Below are positions 36,746 through 45,672 of a stretch of DNA of 64,000 nt, in pieces. A model generated the notes under the pieces. The model did not search any database, was not told where the DNA came from, and saw only the letters and a program-made list of their open reading frames with translations. How positions within the stretch are numbered: position 1 is the stretch's first letter; each line of letters opens with the position of its first letter. The position numbers and the translations under genes were made by a program. The stretch comes from CBDCVA01 sp965222935 [NCBI: Candidatus Latescibacterota bacterium] (lineage in GTDB: Bacteria; Latescibacterota; CBDCVA01): positions 558,001-622,000 of the forward strand of contig CBDCVA010000001.1 of assembly GCA_965222935.1 (NCBI GenBank), given 5' to 3'.

Positions 36746-38901
36746 TCAATGAAGAAGAGTCATCTTCTTTTTCGCTGTATACATCCCGGTTTTCAACTCG
36801 TAAATATATGTCCCGCTTGAGACCGCCGTACCGGCTTCATCTATTCCATCCCAATGCAATTCGTGCCATCCAGCAGCCATTTCGCTTGAGACCAACCGTC
36901 GAACATACTGGCCAAGAAGATCAAAAATGAGAATCTCCACGTTGGAAGCTACAGGAATAGAAAAGGAAATGGTCGTCGAAGAATTAAATGGATTGGGATA
37001 GTTTTGCAACAACGCAAAGGACGACGGGACACTCCTTTCCGCGATAACCTTTGCTCCTCCTGCCTGGCCCAGCACACTGTAGGCGAATACTGCGTTGGAT
37101 GGACTAGTTGGGTACCACCCCAAGTTTTGACCAATGGTATTCCAAACTTTGTATACAAACGTCTTTAGCTCAGCGGTGGTAGCAGTTGAACTCACTACCT
37201 TACAATATCCAGTTTGAAAGTTGGGATTTGCCCCGGACCAACCTGTTGTTTCGTTTACTCCACGACCCCACATATATGGGGTTCCCGAGTATCCGACCAG
37301 GTTGACCGTCTTCCTGACATCATATCGTTTCACGAGATAACTACCCGAGGCAAATCCGCCGCCTGGGTTAACGAGCGTTATGGTGTAGTTTCCGGTGTTG
37401 CTGACGGAACTGCCTCCAGAAGCAGTATAATGATTCAAAGCCCAGGGAGATTGCATGTACTCGAGCGCTTGGCGAGCATTGATACGGCCAGCGCCGTAAT
37501 AAATATCGTAACCCGATGCACCTTTGTCTTCAGCCGAAGCCCTGATGATTCCTTGCACGTCCTCTGGGTGCAGTGACGAGTCCTTTGATAGTATCAACGC
37601 GGCCAGTCCCGAAACATGAGGTGCTGCTATAGATGTTCCGTTAGCGGTACCTCGAACAACCGCCACATTATTAGCGGTCATGGAATCCGTTGCTGCTATC
37701 GGTGTTGTCGAAAGGATATTGTCTCCAGGAGCAGTTACATCAATGCCATTTCCATAGTTGCTAAACGAAGCTCGTGTACCCGATTGATCGGTTGCGCCTA
37801 CGGAGATCACCCAACTACCGTCGAAATTGGAAGGATATCGGGGAACACTCGTATTTTCGTTACCTTCTGCAGCCACGAAAACCTTGTTCTCTCTGGCACA
37901 ATAGTTCACGGCACTCCGCAGCTCCAGCTCATAGGTTGGCCCCCCAAAGCTAGCATTTACAACGTGCACGTCAAAACCGGAAGGATCGCAAGCCTCCGTA
38001 ATTGCATCTACAAGATCATCCAAGTAAAACAGATAATCTCCAGCCTTCAAGGCAATTAGTTGGGCGCCTTTGTTACCGGCGTTGGCGCTCAGTACATCGT
38101 AATTCCATCCACCAGCAACACCCGCCAGGCCATACGGCAAAAGGTTAATCCGGTTTTGTGTCAGGGCCGCAGCAATGCCTGCTACATGGGTTCCGTGGTA
38201 GTGTTCGTCCATCGGATCGGAGTCGTTGTCATTGTAATCCTTTCCGCCTCCCACTTTCCAGCCTGACCCCAAATTGGAACCGAGATCCTTATTCCTGTAG
38301 TCGATACCGGTATCGACTATTCCAATCTTCACGGAATAGTCCCCCTTTTCGATGTCCCAAGCACCTTCAGCATCAATATCTTCATCGCTGGACTGTTCAA
38401 GGTTCCATTGGGATGGGTAATTCGGATCAGAGGGAGTAACCCCAACGGTGTAAATGTAATTCGGTTGGCTGTGAAAAACACGGGACTGCTTGGAGAAACC
38501 TTTAACGGTTTGTAGTACGTCGATATCCCTGTCAAAGGTTAGCAGGAATACTTGCTCAAACTCGGAGGCAGTCCAGGATCGAAGTGTACCGGTTTGCTTT
38601 AAGCCGGAATACACTCTTTCCACATCCTTAGCTCCTGATCCGCGAAAAAATGAGTCTAATTCTGGATGTATAGATGTCTCAGCTATACGCGCCCGATTTT
38701 GATCGTTGGGTAGTGTCAGGGTCTCTGGAAGTAGCCGTACTATGAGTTGGTTTGGAACATAGGCCCCCCGCTTGTAGAGGAGGGGATAACCTGGCCTTCC
38801 TCATTCAGATTCTCCGAATGCGCTTCCGTCACTCCCCAGACCGATAGAATCAGAAGAATGATCATTAGAATGCTCACAGTTCTGGCAAGAGATTCAAACA
38901 T
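36746..38901 (-). CDS. Subtilisin-like S8 protease with T9SS sorting domain; frameshifted at a G6 run
   Basis: Read as one gene with one frame break. The ATG at 38901 (AAGGAG site) opens a signal peptide frame with a strong hydrophobic core (VSILMIILLILSVWG); it ends at a TAG at 38740. The second frame, open from at least 38760, gives propeptide YVPNQLIVRLLPE and then the protease: VDTGID (Asp), HGTHVAG (His) and GTSIAAPHVSG (Ser). A beta-sandwich stretch and a type-A T9SS sorting domain (SFALLQNYPNPFN to the end) complete it. One added G in the G6 run (38764-38769 on the plus strand) restores the full protein of about 717 residues. The longest intact frame is 36746-38623. GC content is clearly lower than in the core. 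It follows the TolB-like gene by two bases. Confidence 0.85.
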
Positions 38902-38903
38902 CG

Positions 38904-39857
38904 TTAATTTCTCCTTGGTTCGGTGAGTCGCTTTGCCCCCGTCCCATCCGGCCGGATGGTCCAAAGGCTTATGGGGACTTCATCGATACTGAACGTATTG
39001 ATCGGTTGACTGTTGTACCGCTCGTAGACGATTAAATCACCCGCTGGTGAACAGGATGGGCTCGAACTCACTCCCCAACTGCGTGCTCCTAGGGCATCCA
39101 GAAGGCGTTGGTCCGACCCGTCGGGATTCATGGTCCAAAGCCCCGTATGGCTGTTCCAAACGATCTGATGACCATCCGAGGACCAGGTGGCGGCATAGTC
39201 CGAATGCGAGTCCACGGTTAACCGGGCAATGGAGGAATCTTCAAGGGAGAATAGGGCGACATCCCAAGGGAGCACATTCGAGAAACGCTTGACCAGGACT
39301 AACCGGGAGCCGTCGGGCGACCACTCTGGTGCATGACCGTCGACCAGGAAGCGCTGCCCTGATCCGTCACTGTTCATCAGCCAGATGCTTTCGACGCTTC
39401 CAGCGACTTCGTAAGCGATTTGGCTTCCGTCCGGAGACCATGACGGGTCGTGTGTTGGCCCGGACGTCAACGGAGTGATCGTGTTATCCTGTAGGTCGAT
39501 TATGTTGATACCACCATTTTGTTCCTGTGCATGAAGGCCGTTTGAGAAAGCGATCTTGCGACCATCGGGGGACCATGATGGATACCGCCCCCTTGTAAGG
39601 AATCGGCTCGTATTTGAGGCAACGTCCAGAATCCGAATCTCATAATAGTGTCTATCGACGGTTAGATGTAGATGGGAATAAGCGATGGACTGCCCATTCG
39701 GGGACCAGGCGGGATCGAGGTCGATAAAGTTCCAGACTCTCAATGGTCCAGGGGTGTATCCGACTCCTTTATCCTCGCCGCAGCTGGTTGATCCCACTGC
39801 GAACAAGAGCCAGGCCGCAAACAAGAACCATACGGGAGGTCGCTTGGATAGGGTCAT
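38904..39857 (-). CDS. TolB-like WD40/PD40 beta-propeller lipoprotein
   Basis: 317 residues. The N-terminal signal sequence (hydrophobic 9-24) ends in GSTSCGED, so Cys26 is probably lipidated, although the lipobox is not ideal. Six propeller repeats of the PD40 type follow, each with a W-S-P-(D/N)-G core: PAWSPNGQSIAYS, PSWSPDGRKIAFS, PSWSPDGSQIAYE, PEWSPDGSRLVLV, ATWSSDGHQIVWN and a final PSCSPAGDLIVYE. Such TolB-related proteins are periplasmic or outer-membrane binding scaffolds. AAGGAGGGG lies seven bases upstream of ATG 39857. Its stop is two bases before the subtilase ATG and contains that gene's ribosome site, so the two are one operon, AT-richer than the flanks. Confidence 0.82.
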   Translation of the reverse strand: MTLSKRPPVWFLFAAWLLFAVGSTSCGEDKGVGYTPGPLRVWNFIDLDPAWSPNGQSIAYSHLHLTVDRHYYEIRILDVASNTSRFLTRGRYPSWSPDGRKIAFSNGLHAQEQNGGINIIDLQDNTITPLTSGPTHDPSWSPDGSQIAYEVAGSVESIWLMNSDGSGQRFLVDGHAPEWSPDGSRLVLVKRFSNVLPWDVALFSLEDSSIARLTVDSHSDYAATWSSDGHQIVWNSHTGLWTMNPDGSDQRLLDALGARSWGVSSSPSCSPAGDLIVYERYNSQPINTFSIDEVPISLWTIRPDGTGAKRLTEPRRN

Positions 39858-40569
39858 CTGTCGACCCCTCCTTCTCTGGGAATGGCTTCGATTATCGTCA
39901 ATCCCCCATATCAGTATAAGGCAACTACCGCCTCAGTACAAATTGGAGAAGGGATTCTATCGCGGAGCCAATCCACAGGGCTCACTGCTTCCGCCTGGAA
40001 TTCCTTCCTTGCGGACTTGGCAAGCACTTCATTCCCGCCCACGTTTTCGCGCTCAGCGCCCGTTTGACCCACGGCTTTGCGGTGCGCGACGGCGCGCTGG
40101 TCGAGGAGACGTCACCGTAATCCAACAGTGTTCAGCACCGCCACTACATCTGATCCTCTAGAGGGTCTGCCCTGCGTCCGAAGGTTCGCAGCATGCGGCG
40201 ATTCGTGGCGCACCAGAGTGAACAGCGTCGTCAACGGCGACCCGGATATCCTGGCTCCTACGTCCCAACAGCGGCTGTTTTAGCCCCTGAAAGGAGGAAG
40301 TCGTCTTTGCGCCGTTTCCGCTTCAGTTGATCTGACAGGAAAAACGGAAATGGGCCTCAATACGGCTTCCGTTTCTGCGAGATGGAACGAGTTCCAATAA
40401 CTTGTTCAATTATAATGGGTTAGTTCCTGGAGTCTGACGGTGAGTGGTTGTGAACAGGGTTGCACGTGGCCTACCGTCTGTCTCACCAAGTTACGCCGGC
40501 TCGCGCAGCGGTTGCCTCTTGCCATTGCGCGGTTTTCCCGCGCGTCCATCGCGTCCACAGCCGACATCA
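39858..40569. other. 712-base gap; possible debris, no intact gene
   Basis: No frame with a ribosome site. A plus-strand frame near 40030-40120 reads FIPAHVFALSARLTHGFAV to a stop and could be the end of a lost gene, but I cannot name it. An 8-bp inverted repeat AAACGGAA/TTCCGTTT lies near 40340-40373. Base composition changes from AT-richer on the left to GC-richer on the right near 40000. Confidence 0.35.
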
Positions 40570-42174
40570 CTACGCATCCTGAGCGCGCACCATGCATTCC
40601 ACCCGTTCAACAACGATGTCGTCAATGTACCCTTCAACTCCCTCGGCGGGTTTGGTGACCGTCACGCCGAGGACATTGTCACCGTAAATGAACGGGGGAC
40701 TCGACAGCGCGATGGTGCACGATGGGTGACCTGGCTTGATGAAAGACATCCCGCCGCCTGTATCGTCGAACCACTCCCATCTCACGTGTTCGGAAGGTAT
40801 CGCCTCGCCGTTGATGTCTATGGCTATCTCATCGTTTCTCAACAACCACTTGGCGATGAAAGTCAATCCGCTGCCCTCATCCGTCAAAGGGAGCATGGGA
40901 TCCGCCGGAAAATCTTCACACACGCGGAATCTGAACTCGCGGCGTTGGCCAATCTCTTTGCGTGACAGAACGATCTCTTCTTTCTCATAGAGCCCGGCGC
41001 CCCCGCGACCTCCGTTCCGATCGCCCCAAAGGGGGAGGAACACGTAGTGTCGATCACCGGAAGTGGCGATGCTCTCCGGACTCTTCGATTCTTTGAGACA
41101 ATTCAACTGGGCGAAGTGGTCCGGGGTCGAAACATTGAAGTTCTGGGTTGAAAAACCGTCAGCGCCTGCGGCGTAGAAGTTTCGCAGGGCAGCCCGGTAT
41201 CGTTCGGGCGCCATATGACCATGTACGACTCCTCCGATGCCCGATTCGAACCCCATTGTCGGTATGACCTGGGGATAAACATAGCAATCGTGCGCTCGGG
41301 CCAGAGAGACGAAGTCTTCGTACCGTTCGTTGAAATCCGTGAAGCCGAAGTCGCTCGGAGCCACGTAGTCGATCAAGCCTTCCGCGATCCAGGTGGGTAT
41401 ATCGAGACCCTTCTTCAGGCACCCCTGGAGTTGCTGGGGCACCCGAACACCGAGAAGAAGCTTGCGATCTCCCTCACGCTTCTCACTCGCTTCATCCAGC
41501 ATCCTACGGACCCGCCGGACGAAGCCGGTCATGATCCCGTGGCTCTTCGCGACCTCTCCCTTGGGAAAGAAATCAATATTGCGTGTGTAGTTGAATTCGA
41601 TGCCATCGACATCGAACCGGGTCGCCACTTCCTCCATGATGGAGAAGAGCCAATCGCGAACGCCCTCCACGGCAAAGTTCAGCGCGCATCCATACGCGTG
41701 GCTCTCGGGGGGTGCTCCGCGCCAGGTGGGTTTGTATCCCCTCAGCACCCATTCCGGTTTCTCTTCGTAGAGCTTCTCGAAAAACCGAGGGTGGTGACCG
41801 TGCCGGTCGTTCATCCGAAAGCCGGCCAGGATCTCCATGCCCTGCTTGTGGCATTCATCGATGTAGACTTCGACGGGCATCAGGCCATCATCCATCATGG
41901 GGACCAGCCGCTGATGCTGATAACGGATATCATACGGGCACTTGTCCGTCCGCCAGAACAGGGTCATGGCCTCGGCGAACACTTCCTGCACGACGGTGTC
42001 GATGCCGCCTTCCTTGACGTAGTTGCGCACAATTCGTCGCAGCTCCTCGGGTTGCGCCGGGTCGCTCAGTTGACTCGTGGTGTTCGAAGGATCGCTGTTG
42101 TAAACCAAGCGCCGCGTCCCTCGGGGCTTCAAGCTGCCTAGTGTAATGGCTCGCGTCTCCGCATCTTTTGACAT
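40570..42174 (-). CDS. Glycoside-hydrolase-like (GHL10-type) TIM-barrel protein
   Basis: 534 residues. A TIM barrel of about 380 residues shows VYNSDPSNT near the start, VQEVFAEAMTLFWRTDKCPY, GMEILAGFRMNDRHGHHPRF, FDVDGIEFNYTRNIDFFP (with a likely catalytic Asp/Glu pair), WIAEGLIDYVAPSDFGFTDF and AAGADGFSTQNFN. This matches the family-10-like putative glycosyl hydrolases common near polysaccharide genes. A C-terminal beta-sandwich of about 130 residues follows. No signal peptide. ATG at 42174 has AGGAGGGG seven bases upstream. The enzyme is uncharacterised; a role in breaking down sugar polymers or conjugates is inferred. Confidence 0.65.
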   Translation of the reverse strand: MSKDAETRAITLGSLKPRGTRRLVYNSDPSNTTSQLSDPAQPEELRRIVRNYVKEGGIDTVVQEVFAEAMTLFWRTDKCPYDIRYQHQRLVPMMDDGLMPVEVYIDECHKQGMEILAGFRMNDRHGHHPRFFEKLYEEKPEWVLRGYKPTWRGAPPESHAYGCALNFAVEGVRDWLFSIMEEVATRFDVDGIEFNYTRNIDFFPKGEVAKSHGIMTGFVRRVRRMLDEASEKREGDRKLLLGVRVPQQLQGCLKKGLDIPTWIAEGLIDYVAPSDFGFTDFNERYEDFVSLARAHDCYVYPQVIPTMGFESGIGGVVHGHMAPERYRAALRNFYAAGADGFSTQNFNVSTPDHFAQLNCLKESKSPESIATSGDRHYVFLPLWGDRNGGRGGAGLYEKEEIVLSRKEIGQRREFRFRVCEDFPADPMLPLTDEGSGLTFIAKWLLRNDEIAIDINGEAIPSEHVRWEWFDDTGGGMSFIKPGHPSCTIALSSPPFIYGDNVLGVTVTKPAEGVEGYIDDIVVERVECMVRAQDA

Positions 42175-42495
42175 TGACCCCTCCTACTGACAGGTCAAGA
42201 GCATGACCTGCCCACATGGGTTGTACTACCGGCCATGTTGCTCTCTAGACTGCATCCGCCAACATAACTTCTGGTGCTGGTGCGCTGTGAGGTCCGGAGC
42301 CTATTGTACTGCTGACGCTGGCACTCAATCAACACCTTAGTCTCGAGCAGCGTGTCGAAGGTCTCAGCGTTTCAGCAATTCGGATGACGGCCGGGCCATC
42401 TTGGAGGATTTCGTAAGTTGGTACAATCATGATTGGAACCTCTTGCGCGAGAGCCTAAGTAGGTTGAAAAACTGTGGTCATTCTTGCACTGATTT
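42175..42495. other. 321-base gap; nothing recognised
   Basis: AT-richer spacer between two minus-strand genes. No ribosome site with a long frame, tRNA or strong hairpin was seen on either strand. Confidence 0.4.
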
Positions 42496-43500
42496 CTAAC
42501 TGTGGCTTCCTACGGGTGCGGGTAGGCCGGATTCCAGCGAGGCGTAGGCCGCTTCCGCCATGGCGACGGCCATGCGGCCATCCTCACCAGTGACGGGTGG
42601 CGGGCGGCCTTCGAGCAGCGCGTCGAGGAAGAGGCGTAACTCCCAACGTACGGGGTCCTCATCGGGGAGAGCCTCTGGCCCCAGTACAACTTCTTCGCCG
42701 TCGAAAGGCTGGTAACACAGCGTCTTCCAGCCGTCGAAGAACAGGGTCCCTCCCGTGTAGTAGACGCGTACCTGGTAGCCGCCCAGACTCCCGGTTTGCC
42801 CCGCGATCAGTGTGCCCGCCCCGCCTCCCGCAAAACGGATCTGGACGTGGACCATGTCTTCGTAGTCCTGGTTCCTGTGAACGTACTGGCCGCCCGCCGC
42901 GCTCACCGAAGTGGGCTCGCCCAGCATGACGCGCAGGAAGTCGAGCTCATGTGCGCTGACTTCTAGGAGCAGGCCGCCGCTTTTCGCCCGTTCTAAGCGC
43001 CACCTGGCGCCGGAAGGCTCGCCCCAGCCCCCGCCCACGCGGATGAGAACGGCTGAGAACGGCTTCCCCAGGGTTCCTGCGTCGGCGATCTCCTTCGCTT
43101 TTGCGAAGGCGGGATAGTACCGCAGCACCTGCCCGACCCCAAGCGCCACCCCGGCTGATGCCGTCCGTGCGATCATGGCGTCGCAGTCGGAGACGGTGAG
43201 CGCTAAAGGCTTTTCGCAGAAGATGTGCATGCTCGCACTCGCCGCGGCCTCGACGAGCGGTCGGTGGAGGTAGCCCGGTACGGCGATCAAGACAACATCG
43301 ATGTCCGTCCGCTCCCACAGTGCTTCCGCATCGCACAGCACCTCCGTACTCAACTCAGCGCCCAGTGCCTCCGCGCGTTCACACACCGGATCGGCCACAG
43401 CGACCAGCCGCGCCTGCGGCAAGGCGACGAGTTGCCGGGCCAAGCACTCGCCCATCACACCACAGCCAACCAAGCCCACGCCGAGCGATTCTACCGCCAT
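42496..43500 (-). CDS. Gfo/Idh/MocA-family oxidoreductase
   Basis: 334 residues. N-terminal Rossmann fold with GLVGCGVMGECLARQL and VAVADPVCERAEAL, then the family signature IFCEKPLALTVSDCDAMI containing the catalytic Lys of EKP. The C-terminal alpha/beta domain has the HELDFLRVMLG active-site segment, where the His usually acts in hydride-transfer chemistry. It uses NAD(P) on sugars or inositols; the substrate is unknown. ATG at 43500 is preferred over ATG 43515 because GAGAGGGGA sits right before it. A second member of the family lies at 50730-51815. Confidence 0.85.
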   Translation of the reverse strand: MAVESLGVGLVGCGVMGECLARQLVALPQARLVAVADPVCERAEALGAELSTEVLCDAEALWERTDIDVVLIAVPGYLHRPLVEAAASASMHIFCEKPLALTVSDCDAMIARTASAGVALGVGQVLRYYPAFAKAKEIADAGTLGKPFSAVLIRVGGGWGEPSGARWRLERAKSGGLLLEVSAHELDFLRVMLGEPTSVSAAGGQYVHRNQDYEDMVHVQIRFAGGGAGTLIAGQTGSLGGYQVRVYYTGGTLFFDGWKTLCYQPFDGEEVVLGPEALPDEDPVRWELRLFLDALLEGRPPPVTGEDGRMAVAMAEAAYASLESGLPAPVGSHS

Positions 43501-43834
43501 GGCTCCCCTCTCCATATGGCCCGCGTCAGCGGCCTCCGCTTGACCCTAAAGCAGAAAGCCGCGACTTTGCATGCCCACTGCCTGCACTCTGCTGGAGCAT
43601 ATGATGCGCCTGCGCGTCTAGGGCGAGGGTGCCGCCTTCGAGTACGGCCGCCGCTCGCAGGTTCTGAACTCACCGGAGGCGGTCGTGGGCTTGCTTTTCG
43701 GGGGGGGCATCAACCGGTCTCGACCGCACTGGACGATTTGTTCGAGAAGATCTTCCCCATCCCCACAGTCTGGCCGATGGGGCTTGACTTCACGTAGGGA
43801 CGGTGCGGCCGTCGGATGATTTGATCCTCCAACA
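43501..43834 (+). pseudogene. Gap with a frameshifted 3' gene remnant of unknown identity
   Basis: On the plus strand from about 43620 to 43797 two frames join as EYGRRSQVLNSPEAVVGLLF, then GGGIN, then ALDDLFEKIFPIPTVW, ending at TAG 43797. The codon usage and composition look protein-like, but I do not recognise the family. No start is present; it is the end of a lost gene. The rest of the gap holds nothing visible. Confidence 0.35.
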
Positions 43835-44401
43835 TTAGGGCGAAGGGCTGCGTCTTAGCAAGACAGCATACGGTTCGATTAATTTGGCAACATAGCGGAT
43901 ATTTCGTGGACTTAATTCGGGGAATCTAGTAGCCGGAACAGACGCTCTGGTTAGACAGGCCTTGTCTACACGACCGCGTAAGTATTCTGTCGCAACTTTT
44001 CCGCGGTTTGGGCCTATGTCCACGACAAAATCGTCGGTCCGGACTTCAAGGTCACCAGGTCTGATTTGATCGAGGACGAGCGCATATCGAGAACCCGTGA
44101 CAGAAATCCCATCAGGCATGGGCTTCCATGTTACGCCGTCTGCCGAATATTCGGTCGGCTGCAGTATATCTGGGTCAGCCTTTGAATCTATGGGTTCCAT
44201 GAGAACATGTAGGTTCCCATGCTTCTTGGCGAAGGGCTGTACTCCGGTCAACGGATGACATGTGGGACCACCGTAACCCCAAAAGATGCGTCCGGCATCT
44301 TCCTTTTCTCTCATCTTTCTTTGAAGTATCTGATCAAATGTCTCACCAGCATGATTACCGACTTTCATGAAGATGAAAGCATCGGGTAGCTCGTCTAGCA
44401 T
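43835..44401 (-). CDS. Conserved small protein, last gene of the ImmA/IrrE-BpsA-like operon
   Basis: 188 residues, not recognised as a named family. It looks like a folded soluble protein: LPDAFIFMKVGNHAGETFDQ start, RIFWGYGGPTCHPLTGVQPFA, a strand-rich middle (EYSADGVTWKPMPDGISVTG, YALVLDQI) and EYLRGRVDKACLT near the end. I have the impression that such proteins occur elsewhere as uncharacterised stand-alone genes. It starts 18 bases after the stop of the BpsA-like gene, on the same strand, and its only plausible ribosome site (AGAGGG) is rather far from the ATG. AT-richer than the flanking genes. Role unknown; within the operon it could be an effector or immunity partner. Confidence 0.6.
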   Translation of the reverse strand: MLDELPDAFIFMKVGNHAGETFDQILQRKMREKEDAGRIFWGYGGPTCHPLTGVQPFAKKHGNLHVLMEPIDSKADPDILQPTEYSADGVTWKPMPDGISVTGSRYALVLDQIRPGDLEVRTDDFVVDIGPNRGKVATEYLRGRVDKACLTRASVPATRFPELSPRNIRYVAKLIEPYAVLLRRSPSP

Positions 44402-44419
44402 GATTTCGGTGCCCTCTAT

Positions 44420-45241
44420 TTAGCCTAGGGATTCAAGGCGGTAGTCATTGGACTTTAGTTTGCCACCGTTTGTTAGGTCTCGAACGTATCTTGTTTCCAG
44501 AGGAGATTCCTCTCCGTAGAAATCCGCTAGCGCCTCGATGTCAAGAGACTTGCTTGCATATTTACTCTTCGTATAGTCAAGGCGGCGAATTATTACACTA
44601 CATGAAGTGAGGCCAGGCGTGTCGTCTAAGTGATAGCGATGAAACTCCGGCACGATTTCCGAAATGATGAAGTCATTATCGAGGATAAATCGTTGCACAG
44701 TTTGAAGCACCTCTTGGGTCCATGTAGATTCGCGGTGATCCGCCACTACTACGCAACCAACACCGTTTTCGCCAACGGCTTCAAAACCTCGGTTCACAAA
44801 GGCACGGACACTTGCCCCACCGTTGCTAGCACCGAATGGTGGGTTGGTGTAGAACCCGTCGAACTCTTGCCAATGACGTTGTGGTAGGGGATCAGCAACA
44901 TTGTATAACTCGGCCGTAACGTAATCTGCGATTTCAAAGTGAGTAGCGAAATTCTTGATTGATGCGATTACTCGCTCGTCGAAGTCCAGTACGTGAACAC
45001 TCTGAGGACCCCTTTCGAGCAGCTCTAATCTACGAAGATGAACAAGACAAAGTGCTAACGCATCACCGTCTCCCATAAATACGACCCGTTTTTCATCGAA
45101 CCAACTGCTCACGTGTTCTGCCTGTAGTAGTAAGTCCGCCGCTTTCATATAGATCTGATCAAACTGTCGAAGTGCATGTGGACGGTTGTTTACTACATCC
45201 GAAATGGCATTCAGAGATTGCCGTAGGTCGATTCGTGCCAT
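44420..45241 (-). CDS. BpsA-like (bis-aminopropyl spermidine synthase family) SAM-type transferase
   Basis: 273 residues. Rossmann-fold transferase with VVFMGDGDALALCL as nucleotide-binding loop (about 54-67), HVLDFDERVIASI as the acidic strand that normally holds the SAM ribose, and FDGFYTNPPFGASNGG at about 127-142. The central NPPF tetrapeptide is used by N6-adenine and other amino methyltransferases. The overall layout fits the C-terminal catalytic part of branched-polyamine synthase BpsA. So the activity could be aminopropyl or methyl transfer. ATG at 45241 is chosen because AGGAG is eight bases upstream; TTG at 45247 is a weaker choice. Operon with the genes on both sides. Confidence 0.68.
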   Translation of the reverse strand: MARIDLRQSLNAISDVVNNRPHALRQFDQIYMKAADLLLQAEHVSSWFDEKRVVFMGDGDALALCLVHLRRLELLERGPQSVHVLDFDERVIASIKNFATHFEIADYVTAELYNVADPLPQRHWQEFDGFYTNPPFGASNGGASVRAFVNRGFEAVGENGVGCVVVADHRESTWTQEVLQTVQRFILDNDFIISEIVPEFHRYHLDDTPGLTSCSVIIRRLDYTKSKYASKSLDIEALADFYGEESPLETRYVRDLTNGGKLKSNDYRLESLG

Positions 45242-45264
45242 TTCCAAAACTCCTAGGGCAGTTT

Positions 45265-45672
45265 CTACAGTTTTTCAATAAGCGCTAGGACTTCAGACCT
45301 AGTTTGCGGAAAGAGATATTTGATCACGACCGTGGTCATTCCTATAATTTCGCCGAAGACGGCTAAGATAAACGCGATCGCTACCCATTTCTCGACAACA
45401 ATCCATCCCAAGCTTATCGCTAAGAAAGCGATATTCACGAGTGCCATTTGAGCAAACATACCAACCAGTAGCCATTTCGCGTAGGCTCCGCGAAGTTTGC
45501 GTTCCTCCGTTTGTTGACGCTCCCATGTTTGCAAGACTGTCCGGAGTTTGTAACTTTGGTCTTCAATTTCGCGTAAGCGTCCATAGATGTCAACCTCATT
45601 TGATGTAACAAGTGCTTCAACAGAAATTACTTTGTCGGTTAGGCTGTCGGGTACAGATGGCATATCTTGCAT
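45265..45672 (-). CDS. Two-TM protein with N-terminal coiled coil
   Basis: 135 residues, not assigned to a family. Residues about 20-62 are helical with a heptad-like pattern (YGRLREIEDQSYKLRTVLQT). Two membrane segments follow at about 66-84 and 92-112 and a short basic tail. The ATG begins directly after the TAA of the protease gene (TAAATG), so translation is coupled. Small coiled-coil two-TM proteins are common as membrane effectors of defence modules and as anchors of stress proteases; either role is inference here. Confidence 0.62.
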   Translation of the reverse strand: MQDMPSVPDSLTDKVISVEALVTSNEVDIYGRLREIEDQSYKLRTVLQTWERQQTEERKLRGAYAKWLLVGMFAQMALVNIAFLAISLGWIVVEKWVAIAFILAVFGEIIGMTTVVIKYLFPQTRSEVLALIEKL

